This document shows, one piece after another, positions 53,401-63,490 of a stretch of DNA of 64,000 nucleotides; the first letter of the stretch is position 1, and each line of letters opens with the position of its first letter. A model generated the notes under the pieces. That model saw nothing but the letters and a program-made list of their open reading frames with translations. It ran no database searches and had not been told where the DNA came from. The translations under genes and the position numbers were made by a program. This DNA comes from Schistosoma haematobium (taxonomy: Eukaryota; Platyhelminthes; Trematoda; Strigeidida; Schistosomatidae), in the NCBI RefSeq assembly GCF_000699445.3, contig NC_067195.1, positions 67,514,591-67,578,590 on the forward strand. Direction: 5' to 3'.

Positions 53401-53851
53401 CATGGTTTCATAATGAATATAACATTACTTAATTTAATAGCATGGCTTATTTTGGCCTTGGTAAAAAATGGCACACTAATTATGGACTTATAACTGTAGA
53501 GTCTGATGACTAAGTTATTGTAAACAATTGACCGTTCACATATTCTTTGTTTTTGAAAACTCTTTAAGGATTTCCAAAGTGATAAAACTGATATCATAGT
53601 ACCAAATGAATATACTGACTGAAATACTCGTTTACTTATCAATTAAAATTTATATTCTAACCTGTCAAACAGTACTATTTCATAGAAAAAAATTCAATGT
53701 TTGATAGTTAAACATTTTCTTAATAAAATTAATTTACTCACCTTGATGTAAATGTGACTTCAAAGACATGCCAATTTCCATCCGAAATGTTTAGTGAACT
53801 TAATGTAATTGCAGTATTATCGAAACGTAGTTCAGGTATTCCATTTGAAAC
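44125..53851 (-). CDS. Cadherin-like transmembrane protein, C-terminal 422 residues in seven exons (5' end not found)
   Basis: Exons, 5' to 3' on the minus strand: 53851-53742, 51782-51664, 50397-50172, 49175-48946, 47570-47433, 46074-45946, 44441-44125. All junctions are GT-AG and the phases fit (1269 nt including the stop). Order: second half of a laminin-G domain (NGIPELRF, SDGNWHVFEV, TCLDDAWIDF), a cysteine-rich EGF-like module, a second EGF (CYPNPCVNGECH, CICYGIWTGPLC), a transmembrane helix of about 25 residues starting WWWILFVV, a basic stop-transfer (CCRKRREKKK), and a tail of about 190 residues. The tail motifs LDQVLEYGYEG and DDGDLNIENV recall catenin-binding tails of invertebrate classical (type III) cadherins. 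Adhesion is inferred; Fat-like or other LamG-EGF receptors remain alternatives. Confidence 0.75.
44985..45275 (+). mobile_element. HH-2 retroposon in an intron of the cadherin-like gene
   Basis: Leader, tRNA-like box (GGTTCGAATCA), hammerhead and 3' end. Core TTGAGAA and triplet TTC: inactive. Confidence 0.75.
45555..45845 (-). mobile_element. HH-2 retroposon in the same intron, opposite strand
   Basis: Minus-strand unit with tRNA-like box (GGTTTGAGTCT) and hammerhead remnant (TTGAGGA, AAAA in place of GAAA). Confidence 0.7.
45946..46074 (-). CDS. Cadherin-like gene, tail exon
   Basis: 129 nt between acceptor TTTAAG (46080-46075) and donor GTAAA. Encodes GEKDFHGPIDYSVLKG and a Ser/Asn/Tyr-rich stretch; phase 1 at both ends, so it could be skipped without a frame change. 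No known domain. Confidence 0.7.
46755..47080 (+). mobile_element. HH-1 retroposon with inverted start, intronic
   Basis: 46755-46802 is inverted (ATTAATGTTCAGATCTACAA...CCAGTC) and faces the plus-strand counterpart at 46811-46850. The unit continues with a tRNA-like box (TATTCAAGTCC) and hammerhead (CTGGCGA, AAAA for GAAA), ending TTCCACTGTTAGCC. Confidence 0.75.
47433..47570 (-). CDS. Cadherin-like gene, exon for second half of TM helix and juxtamembrane tail
   Basis: Acceptor ATTTAG, donor GTAATA. Encodes LATIFLIICC, the basic anchor RKRREKKK and SNLIDFNNELSDQKLGID. Together with the exon at 48946 it forms one uninterrupted hydrophobic helix. Confidence 0.8.
47664..48115 (+). mobile_element. 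Repeat family L-B, probable solo LTR, intronic, without nested insertion
   Basis: Aligns with 2430-2901 on both sides of the insertion there. AATAAACTATAG lies about 110 bp from the end; ends CCACTACA. Shows the empty target (GCTAAAATG) at 47818-47826. It lies antisense to the host gene, in the intron between the TM exons. Confidence 0.6.
48205..48290 (+). mobile_element. HH-1 retroposon, linker fragment
   Basis: ATACCAATAACAGACTGATC through CAATACCAAGT only. Confidence 0.65.
48841..48867. repeat. Short (AT)n microsatellite in intron
   Basis: AT run of 26 bp, 80 bp past the TM-exon donor. Confidence 0.9.
48946..49175 (-). CDS. Cadherin-like gene, EGF and first half of TM helix
   Basis: Acceptor TTTTTTTCCTAG, donor GTGAGT. 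Encodes the end of one EGF-like module, a complete second one (six cysteines from CYPNPCVNGECH to GPLC) and WWWILFVVLLLLAI. An (AT)n run sits just past the donor (48841-48867). Confidence 0.85.
50172..50397 (-). CDS. Cadherin-like gene, end of LamG and first EGF-like module
   Basis: Acceptor TTTATAG, donor GTAAGT. Encodes CLDDAWIDFRNIWPDF, the usual last strand of a laminin-G domain, then a cysteine-rich stretch GCSSGPGFCNSSKSLCD and SCIEEWRSYRCE. Confidence 0.85.
50690..50905 (+). mobile_element. HH-2 retroposon, strongly diverged, intronic
   Basis: GTCCAGTGCTTTCTGGTCTTC near 50848 and GTCTAGTTACATTCAATCCATAA match the HH-2 3' end; an inverted B-box-like GATCGAATCCAG lies at 50718. The hammerhead core is unrecognisable. 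Confidence 0.45.
51664..51782 (-). CDS. Cadherin-like gene, LamG exon
   Basis: Acceptor chosen at TTAAAAAG before 51782, because it is the only AG that keeps the frame with the upstream exon; it gives FLDFQVDELDKIYY at the normal spacing from the LamG WH motif. Donor GTAAGT. The nearer AG at 51768-51767 would shift the frame. Confidence 0.7.
53230..53375 (-). mobile_element. HH-2 retroposon, 3' half, intronic
   Basis: Minus-strand 3' end, hammerhead with CTGAGGA but GAAA lost, then part of the tRNA-like region. Confidence 0.65.
53742..53851 (-). CDS. Cadherin-like gene, LamG exon (most 5' exon recognised)
   Basis: Acceptor GATCAG, donor GTGAGT; begins in phase 0. Encodes VSNGIPELRFDNTAITLSS and NISDGNWHVFEVTF, the central strands of a laminin-G domain. 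The first half of the domain must lie further right (above 53851) but was not found. Confidence 0.75.
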
Positions 53852-54014
53852 CTGATCATTTTAGATAATAAACAAAAAATATTTCCGTAAGTAACAAGAT
53901 TAAATAATTCATGTTCACACATGTGAGAAATAGATCTGTTTTGAGGGTATTTTTTTAACGAATAATCTTCGTGAAAAAATATTATGACATGATTATATCC
54001 GTTTATGATTTGTA

Positions 54015-54375
54015 GGAATGTGAATAGTCTCTTGTTGGCATACGTGCATCCCGTGCGGATTCCCTCGATATAACCTTAGGTCGTAAGCTTTTTTTATGCA
54101 AAGAGAATGATCAATTGCAGTTCTAAATAACAATAGGAAGATACGGGTAAAACAACACTAAGTGGGTTTAAAATTCTCCCCATTGCACAAGTTAGTGGCT
54201 ATCAGGTCTCAGTAGTTAAGTCGATAACTCGATGGCGTTCAAAACAAGCGGTGCTGGGTTCGAGTCCCGGAGTGAACATCAATTCTGAGATGCAGGCAGA
54301 TCTAGCGGACGAGTTCCATATAGGACGAAACGCGCGTCCTGTATCCCACAGCTAGCCACTATCTATCTTTGCCTA
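54015..54375 (+). mobile_element. HH-1 retroposon with inverted start
   Basis: 54015-54072 is an inverted linker (TCTCTTGTTGGCATACGTGC). The plus unit follows from about 54095 with tRNA-like box (GGGTTCGAGTCCC) and hammerhead. Core CGGACGA (U4 to G), GAAA and GTC kept, stem II GTTC/GGAC. Confidence 0.8.
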
Positions 54376-55189
54376 AATCTACCTAGTTTAGATACGAACT
54401 AGTCTGTTATTCTTCATCAATAACATATCATTCACACATAATGTAATTCTTTAACTGACAAACTGGAATCCTGAGAAGAAAATTTATAAGTCGTAATATA
54501 ATAGAATAATTTCAAACAAATTTAACTATTGAAAATATTCAGTAGCTCGTACTAACAATTATGCTTGCAAATTAACCAATAGATATTCATAGGTAGAAAC
54601 GAAAAACTCGATTTTTTAGTTTCATTTTATTTCTTTCTATCTAAACACTTGCAATACGAAATAACTTATATAATAAATCAACATCTTTACTAATACTGAG
54701 TTAATATTATGTCATTAAGCTTTCTTACTTTAATTTAATACCTTAATAAGTTATAATTCGGTTGATCAACAACTTACTAATAGAATAACGTTTGGTACTT
54801 CTAATATTTATTTATCAATCTATATTATGTAGATTATGCATAAAAAATGAAGTAAGATAATCTAATGTAGCACACATTTCTAATGGAATACTCATAAATA
54901 CTTATCGAATTATATTAATGTTTTCATGTTATAAGCACTTTAGTAAGAAATGTTCTAAAAACAGAATTGAATACAATGAATCAATCAGTAGAACAATTTC
55001 ATATTACTTATATGGTCTTAATTGATGATTCACAATATATACAGTATAAAAAATAGTAAATGATTTGTAAACATTTCATCTTAGATGACTGTGTTATGAA
55101 GTAGGAAAAAATTGTGTAAAATTTCAAAATACCATTTTACTCATTTGACAAATTTAAAAATATTACAATAGAAGTAAACTTTTAAATTG
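54376..55189. other. AT-rich stretch
   Basis: Nothing recognised; may belong to an intron of the cadherin-like gene. Confidence 0.35.
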
Positions 55190-55425
55190 TACAATTTCAT
55201 GAATTGGTTGAAGTTAGACATTAACATCATTGGATGCCAGCTCAGTAGTCTAGGGGTTGAGCGCTCGCGCGCGAGACTGATAGATCCTGGGTTCGAATCC
55301 GGCGAGGCGAGGTCGTGGATTCATAGTGTTAAGAAGTCTCATACTAGGATGAAACGGCCGTCCAGTGCTCTCAGGTTTTCCATGATGATCTAGCTTTAAT
55401 TGACTCATGAATTCAACTATTATAT
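55190..55425 (+). mobile_element. HH-2 retroposon, lacking most of the leader
   Basis: Starts GAATTGGTTGAAGTTAGAC, has a clear tRNA-like box (CTGGGTTCGAATCC) and 3' end. The hammerhead core is TTAAGAA; inactive. Confidence 0.75.
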
Positions 55426-55446
55426 TTTTAAATGACAATATCAGTG

Positions 55447-55865
55447 AGTCAGGCATGTGGACAACTGCGGACACTCATTTGACTGGAAAAATGTGGAAAT
55501 CTTGGATAGAGAAAATTCCAAAAACACCAGAGCATCTTTAGAAGCTCGGCACTCATGTCAATGAGCAATCAACAAGCACATTAAAATTGATACAATTTAT
55601 CAATCAATCGGGGAAATTATTCACAAACATAGGAACAAAAATCAAACCAATGGGAGATACAACCAAAACAAAGAAGTAAATAATGACAAGTTTAAAGTCA
55701 ACAAGAACCAATCAACACCGAGGTTTACAGGACAAGTTGTGAACCACATATGGAGAAATTCGAACGCTTCACTTCTACCTAAAGTTTGTACTGATGATGT
55801 CGTTCAGAAGAACAATGAAAGCTCCACGACTAAACCATCCAGCTCAGAGAGTAAAGCCAGGCACA
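55447..55865 (+). pseudogene. Penelope-like element fragment, C-terminal end
   Basis: The frame gives HVDNCGHSFDWKNVEILD, then a stop in HSCQ*AINKHIKIDTIYQ, then a Lys/Asn-rich tail. GH-FDW-NVEILD followed by an INxHIxI block is the usual end of Penelope-like GIY-YIG proteins. Otherwise open for about 140 codons, so less decayed than the other PLE pieces. It runs into family D at 55863. Confidence 0.55.
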
Positions 55866-56116
55866 TATATGCATCGGTCCAACTTGTTACACTTCATTAG
55901 CACAACAAGATAAACATAAACTCCATAAAACTAGTTATTTCAATAGTAGTAATATATATAAAAGAAAGATTATGTATAACGCTATAATACAAGAAGAACC
56001 AATTAGTTTATAGAAAGAAAAAATTTATAAAGCAATTTTATTCTCACGGTTTAAGGGAAGACAATAAGTATGTATACACTTACACTATTGTGATCGATTC
56101 TAAACCATGTCACCCA
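55863..56116 (-). repeat. Dispersed repeat family D, copy 3 (inverted)
   Basis: GCATCGGTCCAACTTGTTAC and CATTAGCACAACAAGAT are the reverse complement of 40770-40800; the match continues to ACCATGTCACCCAG (compare GGGTGACATAG at 40561). Confidence 0.6.
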
Positions 56117-56756
56117 GTATAACACTATAAAATTATTTTAACCATGACCAAAAAGTTCTCACCAATCAACATGGTTACTATATAAATATAAATTTATTTC
56201 TTTAAAAGTATTTTACATTGAACTACAAATAACTAAATAATACTTGTATATATTTTAGTTACATTCAAATAATAAAAAAAAGAAAAAAAAAGGAAAAGAA
56301 AAGTGTTACATTTCGTGTCATTGTTCTTCTGTTACTGACATTTTTAAGAAAACTTAATACTTCAACGAAGTTAACTGTAACGTAAATTAATATGACATGA
56401 CACTTGTGTTTGTTTCCATATTTCTGTTAAAGTTATTATTGCATTGTTTTTTTCTATTTTTAATATTGATCAATATTTCTATGATATAATCAACATATTG
56501 ATGTTTAAAAAAAAAAGATGAGACAAGAAAAAGAAAAGCATCCGATTCAAATAGTTTAGAAGAACAAAAAATTTTAAAAAAATTTTTCTCTTTCAATAAC
56601 AAGGGGAATGAAAATAGAACAAGAGAAATGTTTTACAATTTTAGTTCAATGGTTATACATAGTTACTTAACGGTACGTTGAATATATATATATTTTGAAT
56701 AGTGACAGATAAATAAAATGCACATTTTTGAAATATAAATGAATATGAATTAAGTT
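56117..56756. other. AT-rich stretch
   Basis: Nothing recognised; purine-rich run at 56275-56305. Confidence 0.35.
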
Positions 56757-57030
56757 TTGAAGATTAGTAGAAGAATTATGCATATTACATGGATAGGAAA
56801 TATATTGCGAACATTATCAAACAACTTCACAAGGCAAGCCTTAATTTGGAATCATGAAGTTAGAAAGAAAAGAGACAGATCAATGAAAAGAATTCTTCTG
56901 GAATTAGTGGTAAACATCAGAATAATAAATAACACTTAAAAACATATGAAAGGAGAGCACAAGACAGAGTTAGTTGGTGAATCGAAGTCGGTCGCTCATG
57001 ATCCACAAGGTGTTATGAGTGTAAGTATGT
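56757..57030 (+). pseudogene. RTE-like LINE, C-terminal fragment
   Basis: The frame reads ITWIGNILRTLSNNFTRQAL and WNHEVRKKRDRS, then after a stop ERRAQDRVSWW. These match [28 protein letters not shown] and [10 protein letters not shown] of the element at 35608-36975. About 270 bp, strongly decayed. Confidence 0.7.
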
Positions 57031-57229
57031 ATGCACATTATATGAATGACTGCAGTGTGAGATAATGAATGAAATGGCCATAACACTGATATCTCATGTT
57101 TTAATATAAAAGTTTATAAGCATAATAATAATAATCATAATAATAGTTTGATGTATGGCACTATTGAATCTATAACATTTTATTTAGTTTAACTTTGTTT
57201 ATACGACCAAATGATACATAAGATCCAAC

Positions 57230-57790
57230 GAAATATATCTATAAGTTGTATGGATTTCAAGAAGAGTAGCTACTTAACATCTGTCAGCAAGGTGTACCTG
57301 TGATTATGAGGGAACTGATGCTTCTTGACGAGTCCGATCCCTTAACACCCAGCTTCACAGTCAGAGACACTATCCGGGCTGCGACCGACCTCCTGTAGGA
57401 GTGAGATGTAATGAAAACTGATTGATCACTGGGTGGTTATCAATGTCATGTATGTCAGGTCCTTCTTAGTGCAGATCGAATCCTATCCTGCTTAGACCTG
57501 TAATATTTTTATAAGCCAATAATGATTCTTAAATATGTTATAAGAAATTACATTGGCTAGATATAAACTGTGTTATATTGCACTGAAGTGATAGTGAAAC
57601 ATGATTATGTATCAAGCAAACTGATAGTCATCAGTTCATCTTTTGTTTACCTGTTACGACCAGGTATCAGCGATATATCACAATGAAATAAATACATCTA
57701 CAAGAATAGAATCGGTAAATCTTTGTCGTATCATATCGGTTTACAACGGAATATACAAGTGATTTTCTGCAATAACTCAACAGGACAAGT
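57230..57790. other. Unclassified stretch, locally GC-richer
   Basis: 57287-57480 is GC-richer (ACTATCCGGGCTGCGACCG, CCTCCTGTAGGAGTGAGATG) and could be a repeat of a family not otherwise present here. No ORF or RNA signature. Confidence 0.25.
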
Positions 57791-58254
57791 TATAAAATAT
57801 AAAAATATTATATCACATTTCTTTAATCTAATTATACAAATGCACGCTCAAATTGTATGAGAAATTCTAAAGGATTAGATATACTATAATTTCCTTCTAA
57901 ATGAGTCTATCAGTTAAATAATAGAAAAGACGATATCCCGCAAAGTGAGAAGTATATAAATTTACGCGTATCTAGGTTGTTCAGTATTGCACATTATTAA
58001 AGTTAATGAAACGTAAATTAAAGCATCTTAATAAATGCAAAATTGAAGATAAAACGAAATAAAGTCACATACAATAGTGTGCAAGTAATATTCATAGTAG
58101 AATAACAGTATTTGATCATGCAACTATTTACTGAATCCATGTTTTATAGCTTTGCTACAAAATGTTAGTTGGAAACGAAAACGTTAATATTTATCAATAG
58201 GACTGATAAGAAAGCCATTAGTTCAAAAAATAACTTGTATTTATAGGCAGAGAT
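57791..58254. other. AT-rich stretch
   Basis: Nothing recognised. Confidence 0.4.
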
Positions 58255-58555
58255 AACGGTGCCTAATATTGAAATCAAAGACGCGCGTTTCGTCTTATTT
58301 GAGGTTCGTCAGATGTTTTCGCCTGAATCTCAGAGTTGGTGTTCATTCTTGGACTCGAACCCAGTACCGTTCACTTCAAACGCCGCCGCGTTAGCCACTT
58401 AGCTACTGAGTCCAGATGGTCATTAGCTTATGCTTATAATGCTGCTGAATGAATGCAATATCGAGGAAATTCGAACCGGATGTACATATGCCAACAAGAG
58501 ATTGATCAGTTGCAGTTCTAAACATCAATAGGAAAACTTCGATTACAAAGTTTCA
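58255..58555. mobile_element. HH-1 rearranged copy
   Basis: 58255-58440 is the minus-strand hammerhead and tRNA-like part (GACTCGAACCCAG; core CTGACGA with GAAA and CGCGCG kept, stem II weakened to mismatched ACCT/AAGA). 58455-58555 is the linker on the plus strand. The switch is between tRNA-like part and linker. Confidence 0.75.
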
Positions 58556-59379
58556 CTCAAATGAATTCCAAAAATCAAGTCTAATCCCATCTTTTTTTGG
58601 CTTAAAAATTATTATACTGTCTCGAGTGATATCTAGTCGTTATTAAAGATTATATAAAACCGATAGTTGTTAAACAAGTTTGTACAATGATTTGTGTCTT
58701 TTTTATCGTTATACTTGTAACTCTTCACAACGACCTTAAGGATATTAAGGATATATGCTTTTTCTCTATGAATATTAACTTCAAGTACCATTGTGGTCTC
58801 GATTTCGGTGGGATTAATGATGATCTACGGATTATCATTTACATTTAAATACCTTTAATGAAGTAGTAATTTTTTTCATAATTTTGATTGTTCAATTTCA
58901 AAACATTAAACATAATCGAAAGTTCTATTTTCTATTTAGAAAACGTTACTTTATTCAAATAATGAGGCACAGGAAAGAATGTGACTATTTCAAAACTGAT
59001 TTTACTCTGTATAGTTGAACTTTATAGCATAAGTATCACTTATATTTATTGAAAAGTTGTTAAGTTATATAAACCATCGTCGGGATTCCACTGAATAACC
59101 TCACACAAATCAGGGACAAAGTGTATAGATAACATCAGATATAAAACATATTACACCAATTCATAGAATGTGTCACAGATCCGAATACCACAAAACATAT
59201 TTTGCTATCTTTAGTTGTGACATCACTATGTATAAATATTACATTCATGGAAACAGTCAGCTATATAATCAGTGAAAGCAAAAACCCGAAAATAGCCATT
59301 ATGATTCAAATAGATTTACTAAAGTGATTATTACTAAAGGGTACCATGAATGTGAATTTAATGTTCAACAGCCGAATAT
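58556..59379. other. AT-rich stretch
   Basis: Nothing recognised; 59280-59390 may be the decayed upstream part of the Penelope-like fragment. Confidence 0.35.
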
Positions 59380-59900
59380 ATCGACAAATGAATGAGTAGC
59401 AGTGAGACTCGCTACGGAAACATATATTGGTCAATATTTGCCAACTCCAACGAGAAAATGACGTACATGAGCAGTAAAATGAAAGTCCTCATTTTACTGT
59501 CGATATATATGGATAATACGTTCATTGTTTGTAAAGATTGTACAGTTCATTTGGAAACTCTTAAGCTATTTAATGAAATCCACCCAGCTATTAGGTTCAC
59601 ATGCAAAGGAGAAAACAGAATAGAAATATACTTTCTGATGTACTACGTACAAAAAGATTAGATGGATCACTAAGAAAGAACTTAAAGAGGAGAGGTACAT
59701 GAACAGAATATCATAAAAATCTTGTTCGTTTCGTTCTTTTACGTAGAAGAAACTTGATTAAGACTCTTAATCATACGATAATGACGACTTGCTTTTCGTG
59801 TACATTTGAGCAAGAAATTATTACCTGACATGATCCCTTCAGAAAAAAAGACTTTTTTGAATTACCACTCAGTTTCTTTTTACTATATTTCACTGAACTT
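59380..59900 (+). pseudogene. Penelope-like reverse transcriptase fragment
   Basis: Reading on the plus strand: SIYMDNTFIVCKD, where PLE RTs have YVDDTF, so the motif C aspartate pair is altered to DN. Then LETLKLFNEIHPAIRFTCKG (LEFFNSIHPNIKFT-type block), IEIYFL, LDGSLRKNLKRRGT and LRRRNLIKTLNH, in the right order for the thumb region. Frameshifts after 59640 break it. These RTs copy RNA in telomere-related Penelope-like retroelements. Confidence 0.7.
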
Positions 59901-60574
59901 ATATAACTTAATGCATAGTTTACTTTTTGATTAGATATGTTTCCAATTACAATATTATTTTTCTCATTCTATGCTACTTATATTTTTTTTACTAATAATC
60001 TTATAATCCTTACCGATGTATAAAATGATTCAAGTCCTTATACCTTACTAGTCACTTTGAGACTAACAATCCTTATGTACTAATAATCCTAAATTCATAT
60101 GATGAAATATATATTTTGGCTATTCCTGAAAATTCGAAATTTAGATTAACTATTATAGAGCTTAATGCGAACTTACTGTAAAATATATTCACCATTATAA
60201 TTACATACTCCCAGAGGTTTGTGTAGTTGTTTAGTCACAAACTCCTTTGCTCTGAAGCAGCCTAACAAAATAATGACGCTAAATCTGTTTTCAATTTGAT
60301 CAATAGTCATTTAACAGGAAAGACTTTGGACTAAACAATGTCAAGTGGTATATATTTTTGTTACTTTTATCCTTCAGAGTTCATCTTGGACCTAAAATTA
60401 TGACCAGCGTTACGATAACTACAGTAAGTACTATATATCTTCTCATAGGCAAAAATAAAATCATTGTTCAAGACTTTAGTATTCTAAAACCTACAGCTGT
60501 GTTTTATAAGTGCACTGCTGTCATGGAACCATTTTTAAACTTTTCAGGGTATTCTAAGATTTATTTATTTTCAT
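59901..60574. other. AT-rich stretch
   Basis: Nothing recognised. Confidence 0.4.
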
Positions 60575-60680
60575 AGTTTGAATCGCGAACTGATCAACCA
60601 CCAAACAAACTGAAAGCACTGAATGACCATTTCGTTCTAATATAAAACTCTTAAGCAGTCAACATCCGTAACATAACTTG
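60575..60680 (-). mobile_element. HH-2 retroposon, diverged 3' remnant
   Basis: Inverted 3' end and hammerhead remnant (CATTTCGTTCTAATAT, then CTCTTAAGCAGTCAACATCCG). Confidence 0.5.
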
Positions 60681-60944
60681 AAGTTTAATACCCCACGGCT
60701 TTTATACTGTCTGTAGCTAATTACACTTCATACCAAACAACACTAAAAATATACTTGTATTTCTTCAAATAGAGTGTCATAAGAATAATAAGTTGTTTCG
60801 AATATTGTGCATGTTTCAATCTGTACGAAGTATGCTTTTAATCATTATTCTATGACTCATTAGTAGTAAACTTAAAGTCATTTTCTTTGGAGCCAATATA
60901 CATATAAAATAATTATCCACCGAGAGCAATAAATCACTGTCCCA

Positions 60945-61205
60945 CAATATCATGAGCCAATTGAAATTAGACATTCACACCACTGGATCCCGGATCACTG
61001 GTTTAGGATGTGATCGTTTGTGCACGAACTCGGATGCCCTAGTTCGACTCACGATTGCGGTGTTATGGATGCTGACTGCTTAGGAGTCTCATACTAGGAT
61101 GAAAAGTTTGTCCAGTACTTTTAGATCCTCATTAGTTGTCTAACTAGGGTCGATCGGTGAACTGAACTATGAAAAATTTGCAATCTCCACAAACCTCCCT
61201 ACACT
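60945..61205 (+). mobile_element. HH-2 retroposon, diverged
   Basis: Tail of leader, altered tRNA-like box (AGTTCGACTCA), hammerhead remnant (CTTAGGA, GAAA kept) and 3' end running into CTCCACAAACC, the leader start of a following unit. Confidence 0.65.
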
Positions 61206-61794
61206 AACTATTTATTTGTTACATATATATAGCTTTTACTTGTGCATTCACCTGACTCTGTACCTTCTTTTCTGCATATCACAAATTCCATACATGTAAA
61301 TGAATTGCTAGTTTTTCACAAAGCTTTTACTACTATTATTCACTGGCGATATTCTAAATTTCTCAGTAAGGTGTATGCTTCCAAATCAAATAGATTGTTG
61401 GTCGCTAAGACTTCACTATTACTTCACTAAACGAATAACAATGAAGACTCTGTTTCATGAACTATTACCAATTAGTTAAAGATTTAAACTTCTTTGTAAG
61501 AAGGATAAAGAAACATAAGTAAATAGTGTAATTTCTGAAATGATATTCCCATAGTAAATCAAAAACTGGGTTACACCCATTAGCGTGTCTGTACAGTCAA
61601 ACAATGCATCAATCAAATAATCCCATTTATGATTGATGTAATAGAAATTTTTTTCAAAGACCGAGTATATTTATAAAATTTCATCTACGAACATGAAAAA
61701 AGGTTTAAACCGATGAAGAATTTATAAATTTTTGCCGAAATTAATTAATTATTTTTTAAATCGATACAAGTTAGTTCATTTTGTATTGCTTGTT
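61206..61794. other. AT-rich stretch
   Basis: Nothing recognised. Confidence 0.4.
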
Positions 61795-62185
61795 TGAATC
61801 TTCCCATTGATGTTCAGAACTAAACTTAATCGGTCTCTTATTGACATATCTGCATCCTGTGAGAGTTGTCTCGATGATGCATTCTGTCACGTGTAGTATG
61901 GGCAGAGATGGATAGTAACCAACAATGGAATCCAGGATGCACGTTTCCTCTTGTTTTGTACTCATCAGTTGGATGAACCTGTATCCCTGAATCAATAAGG
62001 ATTCCAGGACTCAAACCCAGTACTGTTTGCTTAAAACGCCATCGCCACTTGACGAACGGTACTATGTTCGCGTCCTGGAGTGATAATCACTTCTGAGATG
62101 CAGGTTCATCCAGCTGACTAGTTCAAAACAAAACGGGACGCTCATCCAGGATTCCACTATGAGTTATCATTCATCTCCGCTTACA
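61795..62185. mobile_element. HH-1 fold-back copy
   Basis: 61795-62045 is a nearly complete minus-strand unit (linker, hammerhead, tRNA-like box). From about 62050 the plus-strand 3' part runs through the B-box (TGTTCGCGTCC) and a second hammerhead to TTCCACTATGAG. The minus core is CTGATGA with GAAA, but stem II (GTAC/GAGG) and the stem I closing pair are mismatched; the plus core is CTGACTA. Confidence 0.75.
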
Positions 62186-62919
62186 ATACAAATAAGACAC
62201 AAATTTCGTATAATATCATGTCAATTATATATATATATGATTAGTGCTCATTTAGAATGGCTGTAACATTACAGCTTAAAAAAGACCATTTGAAGTATGT
62301 ATCTCCAGTTAAGACCTTAATCCAATCTAGAATTACATAGATTATGTATAGTTAGATAAATAATTAAGCAAATATAATAAACACATAAATATTACTTTAT
62401 TCTATCATTAAAAAAATATGCTGAATTTTCCCAATATTTAGGTTTACATTACGCCTTCCCTAAACCAAACTATTTGAGTATTTTTATTTTTTTTCATTTA
62501 CAAATGTTTACCAATTATTCTGACTATTTTTTGTTTTAACATGGATTTATCATTCATTGCTTAAACATAAATGGTCATGAGTAAATATTTAATACCACAG
62601 CCAACAACATATATGCATATATATATGTACATGTTATCTAGACTTATATATCTTATGTAATAAATACCTATAAATTATGCACAATAATAATGGAGATTAA
62701 GCAGGGTTGTTAAGTTCTCTGAGTGTCTTTTTCTCGTTGTTGTTATTGTTCATTCTTTAAGAGTCTTATCTTATTTACAGAACTAATAAAGTCAGATATG
62801 TCAATAAAATAATTTAATTCTATTGTGTGACCAATTAAATATTTTAATTATTGATGATTATTACTAATTTTCTCAGTTTAATAAATGATAGAATATTTTA
62901 ACCGATTATTATTGAAATT
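62186..62919. other. AT-rich stretch
   Basis: Nothing recognised. Confidence 0.4.
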
Positions 62920-63340
62920 ACTACAATCTCCACAAAACCCCTTCTGATACTAATCAACATATGCTCACTAGTGACTGGCTTCAATAGATATATCCTGGAG
63001 TTCTAGTGAGAAGCACTGATCAGTGGAGTTCAACCGGGTCTGTTATCGGATAGTAACTCACTGAAGACAATGGTGGATGTGTCGCTCAATTTCGTGGATT
63101 AGTTGGAGTTAGACATTAACACCATTGGATGTCGGCCGGCTCAGTGGTCTGATGGTTAAGCGCTCGCTCGCTCGCGAGACTGATAGGTCTTGTGTTCGAA
63201 TCTCTCCAGGCGGGATCGTGGGTGCGCACTGCTCAGGAGTCCCACAATAGGACGAAACGGCTATCCAATGCTTCTAGGTTTTACATGGTAATCTAGCTTC
63301 AATTGACTCATGATCTCAACCATTGAAAAGATATTTAGGT
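62920..63340 (+). mobile_element. HH-2 hammerhead retroposon, full-length reference copy
   Basis: Best complete copy: leader from CTCCACAAAACCCCTTCTGA, TTCTAGTGAGAAGC, GTTGGAGTTAGACATTAAC, tRNA-like segment (GGCTCAGTGGTCTGATGG as A-box; TGTTCGAATCT as B-box), hammerhead and CAATTGACTCATGATCTC. Core CTCAGGA (G5 to C) and one stem I mismatch make it inactive. Length about 420 bp. Internal pol III-type boxes imply transcription from within the element. Confidence 0.85.
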
Positions 63341-63384
63341 TTGAATATAATTTTTGACAGACTAATTAAATAAATTCACTTGGT

Positions 63385-63490
63385 GTTCTTTATACTTGTA
63401 TCTTCCCATTGTTATTTAGGACTGCAATTGATCAGTCTTATGTTGGTATTTGTGCATCCTGTACACTGATAGCCACTACCCATCTTTGCT
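63385..63490. mobile_element. HH-1 retroposon, small fold-back remnant
   Basis: Inverted linker (63395-63462) joined to a plus-strand ACTGATAGCCACTACCCATC end. Confidence 0.6.

Noticed and set aside
62920..63340. tRNA gene suggested by A-box and B-box
   Set aside because: The tRNA-like segment lacks a clean cloverleaf and recurs inside a repeated 420-bp unit, so it is a retroposon promoter, not a tRNA gene. The same applies to the other HH copies.
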